Origin: Microbacteriaceae bacterium UBA1487
GTDB taxonomy: Bacteria > Actinomycetota > Actinomycetes > Actinomycetales > Microbacteriaceae
Direction: 5' to 3'
Assembly (NCBI GenBank): GCA_002325245.1
Contig: DCRR01000013.1
Coordinates: 38,739-45,284 of the forward strand
DNA length: 6,546 bases
Both the position numbers and the translations under genes were made by a program. The first letter of the stretch is position 1; every line of letters begins with the position of its first letter. Below the pieces are notes generated by a model. The model was given only the letters and a program-made list of their open reading frames with translations. It did no database searches and was not told the origin of the DNA. Of this stretch, positions 1-5,434 are shown piece after piece.

Positions 1-389
1 AGCTCGGGGAAGCGCGGGTCGAGCAGGTTCTCGGCGACGCCGCGCTCGACGCTCGCGCGGAAGTGGCTCGCGTGCAGCGACTTGAGCTCTTCGGCGGTCG
101 TGTAGTCGCCGAGCACGCGCTTGTAGATCGTCTTGAGCAGGAGGCGGGCCGCGACGGTGTCGAACTGCGGGTCGTCCTTGACGTTCTGCAGGGCGACCTG
201 GATGACCGCCTCGTCGAGCTGCTGCGTCGTGATGCCGTCGAACAGGGTGAGCTCGAGCTCGCTCGCGATCTGCGTGACCCAGGTGATGTTCTCGTCCAGG
301 CCCGCGCTCGCGTGCTCGATCGCGAGGTTGATCTTGTTGGCGTCGTAGGGCTCGCGCTCTCCGTTGCGCTTCACGACCGTGATCGACAC
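1..389 (-). CDS. nrdA: Ribonucleoside-diphosphate reductase, alpha (large) subunit, N-terminal part
   Basis: The large subunit of ribonucleotide reductase reduces ribonucleoside diphosphates to deoxyribonucleotides in the cytoplasm, with the NrdB radical subunit as partner. Only the first 129 codons are in the window; the frame stays open past position 1. They form an ATP-cone, the allosteric activity domain that senses ATP/dATP: VVKRNGEREPYDANKI at residues 5-20, FDGITTQQLDEAVIQVA in the middle and VAARLLLKTIYKRVLGDY near its end, which lines up with the E. coli NrdA N-terminus. NrdE (class Ib) proteins normally lack a complete cone, so class Ia is favoured. The catalytic cysteines lie outside the window. 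The start is GTG at 389, preceded by AGGAG (397-401) with 7 nt spacing; this start keeps the whole cone. The upstream NrdR-like boxes agree with the assignment. An ATP-cone also occurs in class II and III RNRs and in NrdR, but the length and the sequence after the cone fit NrdA best. Confidence 0.88.
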   Translation of the reverse strand, partial: MSITVVKRNGEREPYDANKINLAIEHASAGLDENITWVTQIASELELTLFDGITTQQLDEAVIQVALQNVKDDPQFDTVAARLLLKTIYKRVLGDYTTAEELKSLHASHFRASVERGVAENLLDPRFPE

Positions 390-396
390 GTGTGGA

Positions 397-401
397 CTCC
401 T
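397..401 (-). promoter_or_regulatory. Ribosome binding site of nrdA
   Basis: On the minus strand AGGAG stands 7 nt before the GTG at 389 and decides that start. A possible 6-bp hairpin (404-420) ends only 2 nt upstream, so leader folding could affect ribosome access; that effect is inference. Confidence 0.75.
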
Positions 402-403
402 CT

Positions 404-513
404 CGTGCGGCTCACGCACGTTCCCCAGCAGACCCGGCCTTTTGTCGTGCGGACCTGCAATTCTTCGGTCCGTTCGCGGTCACGAACGGTGTTTCAGCCA
501 CTCCCCCGGCTGA
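404..513 (-). promoter_or_regulatory. Possible structured 5' leader of the nrdA mRNA
   Basis: Five perfect inverted repeats fill the region just upstream of the nrdA ribosome binding site. In order along the mRNA: A, 513-508 with 499-494 (6 bp, 8-nt loop); B, 489-483 with 476-470 (7 bp, 6-nt loop); D, 472-467 with 455-450 (6 bp, 11-nt loop); E, 451-446 with 420-415 (6 bp, 25-nt loop); C, 420-415 with 409-404 (6 bp, 5-nt loop). B and D share bases, D and E share bases, and E and C share one arm, so the leader could hold B+E or D+C but not all at once. An 8-nt direct repeat (TCGTGCGG at 403-410 and 445-452) supplies the two competing arms of E and C. The pairings are seen directly. That they form and regulate is inference, and GC-rich DNA gives some 6-bp repeats by chance. 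Confidence 0.35.
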
Positions 514-522
514 GCGGTTCGA

Positions 523-538
523 TCACTATATATCGGGC
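523..538 (-). promoter_or_regulatory. NrdR box 1 (RNR repressor site)
   Basis: This 16-mer, read TCACTATATATCGGGC on the plus strand, matches the published NrdR-box pattern acaCwAtATaTwGtgt at 12 of 16 positions by my hand alignment. NrdR is a dATP/ATP-sensing repressor of ribonucleotide reductase genes that binds paired boxes. It sits 134 nt upstream of the nrdA start, and on the minus strand it contains TATAGT (530-525), a good -10 hexamer, so bound NrdR would cover the likely promoter. Confidence 0.75.
525..530 (-). promoter_or_regulatory. Likely -10 element of nrdA
   Basis: On the minus strand GATATATAGTGA (534-523) contains TATAGT, five of six matches to TATAAT. The best -35 I can place is CTGTCG (554-549) with an 18-bp spacer, which is weak. 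Transcription would begin near 518, giving an untranslated leader of about 130 nt. The -10 lies inside NrdR box 1, the expected arrangement for repression. TATATA at 532-527 is an alternative register. Confidence 0.45.
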
Positions 539-554
539 TACCGACACTCGACAG

Positions 555-570
555 TCACAAGATCTTGTGG
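555..570 (-). promoter_or_regulatory. NrdR box 2 (RNR repressor site)
   Basis: The core CACAAGATCTTGTG (556-569) is a perfect 14-bp palindrome. The full 16-mer matches the NrdR-box pattern at 12 of 16 positions. Its first base is exactly 32 bp from that of box 1, leaving 16 bp between the boxes. This is three helical turns, the spacing known for paired NrdR boxes. The palindrome and the spacing together make this pair much stronger than either box alone. Confidence 0.8.
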
Positions 571-575
571 GCGTG

Positions 576-624
576 TCGTCCACAGAATGTGCATAACTTC
601 GCCGAATTCTGCACAGTTTCCACA
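576..624. promoter_or_regulatory. Cluster of four DnaA-box-like 9-mers
   Basis: Four 9-mers resemble DnaA boxes within 49 bp. On the minus strand TTATGCACA (588-596) is a full match to TTATNCACA. On the plus strand are TCGTCCACA (576-584; one mismatch to the actinobacterial form TTGTCCACA), TTCTGCACA (607-615; one mismatch) and GTTTCCACA (616-624; one mismatch to TTTTCCACA). The last two abut in tandem. DnaA boxes upstream of E. coli nrdAB are known to link RNR expression to replication initiation. Here the cluster lies just upstream of the NrdR boxes relative to nrdA, and also close to the divergent MFS start. A replication origin is not suggested: no dnaA, dnaN or AT-rich unwinding region is present. 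Confidence 0.5.
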
Positions 625-648
625 GGCCGAGCGGGCTCGCGCGCCGAC

Positions 649-654
649 TAAACT
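649..654 (+). promoter_or_regulatory. -10 element for a leaderless or near-leaderless MFS transcript
   Basis: TAAACT fits TANNNT and stands 9 nt before the ATG at 664, so transcription would start within about 0-3 nt of the start codon. GGAAGG (656-661) lies only 2 nt from the ATG, too close for a normal Shine-Dalgarno site. No convincing -35 is seen. Confidence 0.5.
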
Positions 655-663
655 CGGAAGGCT

Positions 664-1872
664 ATGAATGCGTACGCCGACCTCCTCCGCACCCCCGGCG
701 TCGCCCGCATCATCACCGCCCAGCTGCTGGCCCGATTCCCGGGCGGCATGATCTCGCTCGGCTTTCTGCTGCACCTCGAGGCGATCTTCGACTCCTACGG
801 CGCGGCCGGTCTCGTGCTGGCCGCCACGAGCGCCGGGCAGGCGCTGTCGGGGCCGCTCACCAGCCGCTGGATGGGGGTCTGGGGCATGCGCCCCGTGCTG
901 ATCCTCACCACAACCGTCAGCACCGCCGCGCTCGTCACCGTCGCCCTCGCCCCGATGCCGCTGTGGGGCTACATTCTCGCCGGCCTCATCGCGGGCCTCA
1001 GCAACCCGCCCATCCAGCCGGCGGTGCGCACGATCTACCCGAAGATGGTCAACTCGCGCCAGCTCACCCCGCTGTTCTCTCTCGACGCCTCCGCGCAGGA
1101 GATCATCTGGGTCGCCGGCCCCGTCGTCGTCACCTTCATCGGCACGCAGGTCTCGACCGTCGCCGGAATCCTCACCGCCGTCGCGTTCCTGGTCGGCGGC
1201 GGGCTGTGGTTCATCCTCTCGCCCGAGGTCGGGCAGGTCCGCATCCCGCGCAGCAAGCGCCGTTTCGGCGTGGTGCTGGCCCGACCCCCGGTGCTGCTGT
1301 CGACCGTAACCGGCTTCCTGCTGATCGGCTCCTGTGCCGCCATCGAGACCGGCGTCGTCGCGACCTTCGGCGACCACGGCGCCGAGGCCGGCTTCGTGCT
1401 GGCGATCTGGGCGATCTCGTCCTTCGCCGGCGGGCTCGCCTTCGGGCACATCCCGGTGGGGCCGTGGGCACTGGCCCGCCGCATGTTCGTCGTCTTCGTC
1501 GGCGCCACGCTCGCGATCTTCGCCTGGGAGTTCTGGTCGCTGGCGCTGCTGCTCGTGATCGCGGGGGTCTGCATCGCCCCCGCCCTCGCCGTCATGTTCG
1601 CGATCGTGTCGGCGAGCGTGAAGTTCAGCGACACCGCCGAGGCCTACGGCTGGATCGGCACCGGGCAGCTGATCGGCGCCGCCGCCGGCGCCGCCATCGC
1701 GGGCTTCGTGATCGACGCGATCGGTCCCGACGGCGGCATCATGGTCGGCGCGGCCTTCGCCCTCGTCGGATTCCTCGTGCCGACGGTGTTCCGTCGCGCC
1801 CACCCCGACCTGCGCGGCCGCGACGCGAGCCCGATCCCCGACACGGAGCCCGTCCCGATTCAGCCGAGCTGA
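664..1872 (+). CDS. Major facilitator superfamily (MFS) transporter
   Basis: A 402-residue integral membrane protein of the MFS, the usual length for a 12-helix member. Hydrophobic segments run through the whole chain, for example around residues 29-60, 78-115, the 150s-190, the 210s-235 and the 280s-370. The loop after helix 2 carries a degenerate motif A (GPLTSRWMGVWGMRPVL, residues 63-79), in which the usual Asp is replaced by Ser67; the basic residues Arg68 and Arg76 remain. Members of this group transport small molecules by secondary transport, mostly drug or metabolite efflux in actinobacteria, but the substrate cannot be read from the sequence. The C-terminal tail of about 25 residues is polar and proline-rich. 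The ATG at 664 is favoured because the -10 element lies directly before it. The gene is divergent from nrdA and convergent with the second MFS gene, so it is probably transcribed alone. Confidence 0.88.
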   Translation: MNAYADLLRTPGVARIITAQLLARFPGGMISLGFLLHLEAIFDSYGAAGLVLAATSAGQALSGPLTSRWMGVWGMRPVLILTTTVSTAALVTVALAPMPLWGYILAGLIAGLSNPPIQPAVRTIYPKMVNSRQLTPLFSLDASAQEIIWVAGPVVVTFIGTQVSTVAGILTAVAFLVGGGLWFILSPEVGQVRIPRSKRRFGVVLARPPVLLSTVTGFLLIGSCAAIETGVVATFGDHGAEAGFVLAIWAISSFAGGLAFGHIPVGPWALARRMFVVFVGATLAIFAWEFWSLALLLVIAGVCIAPALAVMFAIVSASVKFSDTAEAYGWIGTGQLIGAAAGAAIAGFVIDAIGPDGGIMVGAAFALVGFLVPTVFRRAHPDLRGRDASPIPDTEPVPIQPS

Positions 1873-1884
1873 CCGTCTCAGCTC
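1866..1884. terminator. Small inverted repeat spanning both stop codons of the convergent MFS genes
   Basis: GAGCTGA (1866-1872) and TCAGCTC (1878-1884) form a perfect 7-bp stem with a 5-nt loop. The left arm ends with the TGA of the plus-strand gene and the right arm begins with the complement of the TGA of the minus-strand gene. It could act as a weak bidirectional terminator, but neither side has a T-run, so classical intrinsic termination is doubtful. Confidence 0.3.
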
Positions 1885-3161
1885 TGAACGAGCGGATCCG
1901 TCGGTCCAGCCTCGTCGCCGTTGTCGACGTCCTCCGGGTTCGGCAGGCGCGACAGGAAGCGGAAGAACACGAGACCGGCGACGGTGGCCGCGGCTCCGCC
2001 CGCCACCAGCGGCAGGGTGATGTCGATGCGCGCGAGCAGCCCGCCGAGGACGGCCCCGAGCGGCATGATCCCCCACAGCAGTGTGCGCCAGCTTCCGTGC
2101 ACCCGCCCGAGCAGCCGGCCCGGGATGATGCTCTGACGCAGCGACATCACCAGGATGTTCCAGACCAGCAGCGCCATCGCCGAGACGAACCCGCTCACCG
2201 CCGCCGCCCACAGCTGGGGCACCAGCCCGGGCAGCACCAGGGAGAGGCTCGCGACGATCGTGGCGAGACCCATCGCGCGGCCGGCGCCGAGTCGCTCCTT
2301 GAGCGGCTGCGCGAGTGCGCTGCCGAGCAGCCCGCCGGCGGCCCCGGTGAGCATGAACACCCCGAACAGCGCCTCGTCGAGGCCCAGGTGATCGACGACG
2401 AACAGCACCCAGGTGGCGGTCGCGGCGGTGAAGCACAGCCCCACGAAGCTGCTGAGGAACCACAGCGTCACCAGCATCCGGTTGCCCCAGATGAAGCGAT
2501 AGCCGTCGGCGAACTGCCGATACCAGGGCTGTGTGCTCGAGCCGCTGGCGGCGTACTGGCGCCCCGAGGCGGCGCGCGGCAGGGCGAGCGCAAGTCCCGC
2601 GGCGACGGCGAAGGCGGCGACGTTGGTGCCCAGCGGGATCAGCACCGACACCGCGAACAGCAGCGACGTGAACGGTCCGGAGAGGAAGTTCTGCACGATG
2701 AGCTCGCCCGCCTCGATGCGCGAGTTGGCCCGCGGCAGCAGCGGCTTCGCCACGATGCTCGGCACGACCGCCCGCACCGAGCCGTCGTAGATGGTCTCGC
2801 CGACGCCGTACAGGAAGATGAGCACGCACAGCCAGACGATCGTGAGCGACGAGGTCGCCACGAGCACCAGCAGGCCGAGGGCGAGGATCGCGCGCACCGA
2901 GTTCGCCGCGGCGAGCGCCACGCGCCGATCGACCCGGTCGATCAGGATGCCGGCCGGGATCGCGAACAGCAGCCACGGCAGCATCGAGAGCGCGGCGACG
3001 CCGGAGATCAGCACCGGATCGGTGGTCAGCTGCACCGCCAGCAGCGGGGCCGCGATCTTCGCGATCCCGTCGCCGAGACTCCAGGTCAGGTTGGCGGTGA
3101 AGAGCTTGGCGAACTCCGGCCCGAGGCGCGTCGGAGCAGCCGCCGGGGCGCCGCTCACCAC
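1878..3161 (-). CDS. MFS transporter (MFS_3 / EntS- or MefA-like type)
   Basis: A 427-residue membrane protein with about 12 hydrophobic helices. Motif A between helices 2 and 3 is well kept: GILIDRVDRR at residues 71-80, with Gly71, Asp75, Arg76 and Arg79-Arg80. The N-terminal stretch (LTWSLGDGIAKIAAPLLAVQLT) and the segment YDGSVRAVVPSIV after helix 4 are typical of the efflux group that includes enterobactin exporter EntS and macrolide exporter MefA. The substrate is unknown. The start is ambiguous between GTG at 3161 and GTG at 3158. The first overlaps the aldo/keto reductase gene by 7 nt, the second by 4 nt in a GTGA overlap; either implies translational coupling. There is no separate clear ribosome binding site. 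This is the last gene of the minus-strand cluster, and its stop lies 5 bp from the convergent MFS gene. Confidence 0.88.
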   Translation of the reverse strand: MVSGAPAAAPTRLGPEFAKLFTANLTWSLGDGIAKIAAPLLAVQLTTDPVLISGVAALSMLPWLLFAIPAGILIDRVDRRVALAAANSVRAILALGLLVLVATSSLTIVWLCVLIFLYGVGETIYDGSVRAVVPSIVAKPLLPRANSRIEAGELIVQNFLSGPFTSLLFAVSVLIPLGTNVAAFAVAAGLALALPRAASGRQYAASGSSTQPWYRQFADGYRFIWGNRMLVTLWFLSSFVGLCFTAATATWVLFVVDHLGLDEALFGVFMLTGAAGGLLGSALAQPLKERLGAGRAMGLATIVASLSLVLPGLVPQLWAAAVSGFVSAMALLVWNILVMSLRQSIIPGRLLGRVHGSWRTLLWGIMPLGAVLGGLLARIDITLPLVAGGAAATVAGLVFFRFLSRLPNPEDVDNGDEAGPTDPLVQS

Positions 3162-4141
3162 CGCCCGTGGATCGAGGCGCGCAGGCGACGGTCGTAGAGC
3201 TCGCGCACGGCGGCCATGAACTCGCTCCCGAGCGGCGGGACCTCGCCGGCGGCGGCGTTGGCTCGGGCCTGCTCGACGGTGCGGGCACCCGGGATCACGG
3301 TGGTGACGCCCGGCAGCTGCGCGACCCAGGCGAGCGCGGCGGTGGCGGGCTCGAGTCCGCGCGAGGCGGCCAGCTCGGCGAACTCGCGCGCGGCCTCCAG
3401 CCCCTCCTCGTAGTCGACGCCCGAGAACGTCTCGCCGACGTCGAAGGCGGAGCCGTCGCGGTTGTAGCTGCGATGATCGTCGGCGGCGAACGCAGTCTCG
3501 CGCGTGTAGCGACCGCTCAGCAGCCCGCTCGCGAGCGGCACGCGGGCGATGACGCCGACGCCCGCGTCGCCCGCCGCGGGCAGCACCTCATCGAGCGGCT
3601 TGAGCCGGAACGCGTTGAGGATGATCTGCACGCTCGCCACGTTCGGCCGGGCGATCGCGGTGAGGGCCTGCGAGGTCTCCTCGACGCTCACCCCGTAGGC
3701 GGCGATCGCCTTCTCATCGACGAGGGTGTCGAGCGCGTCGAACACCTCGTCGCTCCCGTAGACATCGGTCGGCGGGCAGTGCAGCTGCACCAGGTCGAGC
3801 GTGTCGACGTCGAGGTTCTGCCGCGAGCGCTCCGTCCAGGCGCGGAAGTGATCGAGCACGTAGTTCTCGCGTCGCTGCTCCACGCGGCGGCCCATCTTCG
3901 TGGCCACCATCACCGCCGCTTCGGGGTTCGCCCGCCGCCAGGCGGCGATCATCCGCTCGCTGCGGCCGTCTCCGTAGACATCCGCGGTGTCGAAGAAGGT
4001 GACTCCCGACTCGAACGCGGCGTCGAGGATGCGCAGCGCGTCCGTCTCCGAGACATCCCCCCAGTCGGCGCCGAGCTGCCAGGTGCCGAGGCCGATCGCC
4101 GAAACAGCGCGACCGGTGCGGCCGAGAATCCGTGTATCCAT
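3155..4141 (-). CDS. Aldo/keto reductase
   Basis: A 328-residue cytoplasmic NAD(P)H-dependent oxidoreductase of the aldo/keto reductase superfamily, normal in length for the family's TIM barrel. The catalytic tetrad is intact: Asp51 and Tyr56 in FFDTADVYGDGRSE, Lys82 in VATKMGR and His121 in LVQLHCPP. The N-terminal RILGRTGRAVSAIGLGTWQLG is the standard opening strand. The late segment GVTTVIPGARTVEQARAN corresponds to the cofactor-phosphate binding region (Arg in PGARTVEQ). The substrate is not predictable. The best-matched style is the bacterial group often annotated as YajO/Tas-like or potassium-channel-beta-like. The ATG at 4141 has a weak AGG 8 nt upstream and lies 9 nt after the hydrolase stop. 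The 3' end overlaps the MFS start, so hydrolase, reductase and MFS are very likely co-transcribed. Confidence 0.92.
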   Translation of the reverse strand: MDTRILGRTGRAVSAIGLGTWQLGADWGDVSETDALRILDAAFESGVTFFDTADVYGDGRSERMIAAWRRANPEAAVMVATKMGRRVEQRRENYVLDHFRAWTERSRQNLDVDTLDLVQLHCPPTDVYGSDEVFDALDTLVDEKAIAAYGVSVEETSQALTAIARPNVASVQIILNAFRLKPLDEVLPAAGDAGVGVIARVPLASGLLSGRYTRETAFAADDHRSYNRDGSAFDVGETFSGVDYEEGLEAAREFAELAASRGLEPATAALAWVAQLPGVTTVIPGARTVEQARANAAAGEVPPLGSEFMAAVRELYDRRLRASIHGRW

Positions 4142-4150
4142 AGCGCGAGC

Positions 4151-4993
4151 CTAACCAGCGGAGGAGGCGCCGGCCGGCATGGCGGAGTCGTGCGTCGCGC
4201 GGCGCGGGCGAGCCAGGACCGCCGTCGCCACCACGCGCGCCAACCGCGGCCGCACGAGGTGATCGTTGCCGTCGACCCGGTGCACGGTCACCGAGCGCAG
4301 CTGCTCGGCGAGTCGGATCCCGCTCGTGGCGAGGAACGGATCCAAGGTGCCGTAGACGAGTTCAATGGGGGCGCGCACCGCCGCGAGGTCGCTCACCATC
4401 GTCTGGCTCTCGATCGCGTTCTTCAGCGACAGCGAGAACGCCCGCCAGTTGCGCTCCGAGACCTCGAGCACGTTCTTGATCGGCGAGATCGCCGCCAGCC
4501 GCGCGGCGCTGCGCATCGTGAACTCCTTGTGATCGCGCAGGTACTCGTAGGCACGCAGATACAGGCCGACCGCGGCGCGATCCCACGGGGTGCCGATGCT
4601 CTGCGGCGGCAGGTAGATCGGCGGGCTCACCAGCACCAGACGCTCGAGCCGGTTCGGGTACTGCGCGGCGTAGCGGGTCGCGATGAGCGATCCCATCGAG
4701 TGGCCGACCAGCATGAACGGCTCGCGCCCGACCGTGCTGCGCAGCGTGCGGCGCAGCGCCGCGACATGGTCCTCGACCGTGAACTCCGAATCCGCGGGCG
4801 CCGGCGACGCGCCGAAGCCGAGCAGATCGATCGCGATCACCCGGCGGGTCGGCGTCAGCAGCGGGACGAGGTTCTCGAAGGTGACGGAGGACGAGGCGAT
4901 TCCGTGCAGCAGCACGACGATCGGCCCCTCCCCCTCGTCGATGGCGACATGGAGAAGGGGCGGTCGTTCGAACAGCTCACGCAACCACCCCAT
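4151..4993 (-). CDS. Alpha/beta hydrolase
   Basis: A 280-residue alpha/beta-fold hydrolase with all landmarks visible: oxyanion segment LLHGIASSS (residues 28-36), strand and turn VIAIDLLGFGAS (52-63), nucleophile elbow GHSMG with Ser99, acid Asp218 in YGTLDPF and His245 in GNDHLV. A cap region of helices lies around residues 130-195. It has no signal peptide and should be cytoplasmic. The family hydrolyses esters, lactones, epoxides or similar bonds; the fold alone does not say which. The ATG at 4993 is preceded directly by GAGGGG, too close for normal use. TTG at codon 4 would have that GAGGGG at 9 nt spacing, so the true start may be three codons later. The gene follows the 65-aa gene by 21 nt and precedes the aldo/keto reductase by 9 nt. 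Confidence 0.92.
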   Translation of the reverse strand: MGWLRELFERPPLLHVAIDEGEGPIVVLLHGIASSSVTFENLVPLLTPTRRVIAIDLLGFGASPAPADSEFTVEDHVAALRRTLRSTVGREPFMLVGHSMGSLIATRYAAQYPNRLERLVLVSPPIYLPPQSIGTPWDRAAVGLYLRAYEYLRDHKEFTMRSAARLAAISPIKNVLEVSERNWRAFSLSLKNAIESQTMVSDLAAVRAPIELVYGTLDPFLATSGIRLAEQLRSVTVHRVDGNDHLVRPRLARVVATAVLARPRRATHDSAMPAGASSAG

Positions 4994-5014
4994 CCCCTCA
5001 GCCTAGATCTCTGC

Positions 5015-5212
5015 TCAACTGTCGCGAAGGTCTTCCTTGTACTCGTTCTTGGCCTTCACCTCGTCGCGGTGCGCCTCGGCCTTCTTCACCTCGGCCTCGG
5101 CCTGCATCTCGTCGACCTTGTCGGAGACGCGCTCCTTCTGCTCGTCGACCCAGTCGCCGACCTTCTCTCCGGTGGCCTCGGCGGCGTCCTTGGCGTCATC
5201 CATGAATCCCAT
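5015..5212 (-). CDS. Small, highly charged helical protein (CsbD/LEA-like in style, function unknown)
   Basis: A 65-residue protein starting MGFMDDAKDAAEATGEKV. By count 33 residues are charged (10 Asp, 11 Glu, 9 Lys, 3 Arg), net acidic, with only three aromatic residues (Phe3, Trp21, Tyr58) and no cysteine or proline. It should be one long amphipathic or partly disordered helix. It resembles in style the small CsbD-type and LEA-like stress proteins common in actinobacteria, but I see no family signature that settles this. The start at 5212 is well supported: a strong AAGGAGG lies 5 nt upstream; Met4 is the only nearby alternative. The gene leads the minus-strand cluster by 21 nt and may be co-transcribed with it. 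No terminator is seen in between, but its strong ribosome binding site suggests it is expressed much more than its neighbours. Confidence 0.8.
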   Translation of the reverse strand: MGFMDDAKDAAEATGEKVGDWVDEQKERVSDKVDEMQAEAEVKKAEAHRDEVKAKNEYKEDLRDS

Positions 5213-5270
5213 GTCATCCTCCTTGTGAGTGGATTTCCGACGGGGCTCGTCTCGTGCCCGCCGTGACCCG

Positions 5271-5276
5271 ACGTTA
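5271..5276 (-). promoter_or_regulatory. Possible -10 element for the 65-aa gene
   Basis: TAACGT on the minus strand fits TANNNT and would start transcription near 5264, about 50 nt upstream of the ATG at 5212. The position of the -35, 17 bp upstream (5294-5299), is centred within a near-palindrome rather than a good TTGACA match. Confidence 0.3.
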
Positions 5277-5290
5277 CGGCCCCGCGCACC

Positions 5291-5304
5291 GCCGCAGATG
5301 CGGC
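5291..5304. promoter_or_regulatory. Operator-like dyad upstream of the 65-aa gene
   Basis: GCCGCA and TGCGGC flank a 2-nt centre, giving a 14-bp dyad centred where the -35 of the candidate promoter at 5271-5276 would lie. A repressor or activator could bind here; the protein is unknown and a chance GC-rich palindrome is possible. Confidence 0.25.
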
Positions 5305-5343
5305 TCTCACCCGATTCGAACACGGCACTCAGGCCACCTCCAG

Positions 5344-5375
5344 CGTCGCCGTCATCGGATCGTGACCTGGCGACG
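5344..5375. repeat. Intergenic inverted repeat, 11 paired bases with one bulge
   Basis: CGTCGCC (5344-5350) pairs with GGCGACG (5369-5375), and the stem continues inward with GTCA (5351-5354) and TGAC (5363-5366). This leaves an 8-nt loop and a 2-nt bulge (5367-5368). It is the strongest inverted repeat in the second divergent region. No T-run follows on either side, so it is not an obvious terminator. Confidence 0.4.
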
Positions 5376-5387
5376 ACCGAGTCGCGG

Positions 5388-5402
5388 GGAACGTTGGGTT
5401 CC
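5388..5402. promoter_or_regulatory. GGAAC-N5-GTTCC dyad upstream of the lipoprotein gene
   Basis: A 15-bp interrupted palindrome lies about 20-34 bp upstream of the -10 at 5422, a typical operator or activator position. GGGAAC (5387-5392) also resembles the -35 of ECF sigma factors, but no matching CGTT is found 16-17 bp downstream. Confidence 0.25.
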
Positions 5403-5421
5403 GCTCGTCGAGCCGGATGCC

Positions 5422-5427
5422 TAGCGT
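5422..5427 (+). promoter_or_regulatory. -10 element for a leaderless lipoprotein transcript
   Basis: TAGCGT ends 7 nt before the ATG at 5435, so transcription would begin at or beside the A of ATG. No Shine-Dalgarno sequence is present in the short gap, which agrees with leaderless translation. No convincing -35 is seen. Confidence 0.5.
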
Positions 5428-5434
5428 GTGACAC

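Noticed and set aside
390..522. Adenosylcobalamin riboswitch upstream of the reductase gene
   Set aside because: No B12-box-like sequence was seen, and the ATP-cone plus NrdR boxes point to a class Ia enzyme; only unnamed hairpins are present.
576..624. Replication origin suggested by the DnaA-like boxes
   Set aside because: Only four sites, no dnaA, dnaN or AT-rich unwinding region, and the position upstream of nrdA has a better explanation as a promoter control region.
963..3197. 744-codon plus-strand frame
   Set aside because: Low-complexity Arg/His/Pro composition, no start signal, and it overlaps both MFS genes.
538..3288. Very long minus-strand frame (916 codons) opposite the first MFS gene and running on past the second
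   Set aside because: It is rich in Arg, Ala, Gly and Asp with no domain motif, and it overlaps two convincing transporter genes in other frames. This is typical of a high-GC shadow frame.
3167..5266. 699-codon plus-strand frame opposite the reductase and hydrolase
   Set aside because: The minus-strand proteins have intact catalytic motifs; the plus frame has none and is an antisense shadow.
5305..5335. tRNA T-loop-like sequence ATTCGAAC in the intergenic region
   Set aside because: The flanking bases do not form a 5-bp T-stem on either strand, and no acceptor, D or anticodon arm is present.
5387..5430. ECF sigma-factor promoter (GGGAAC) for the lipoprotein gene
   Set aside because: No CGTT-type -10 lies 16-17 bp downstream; a TANNNT element at leaderless distance fits better.
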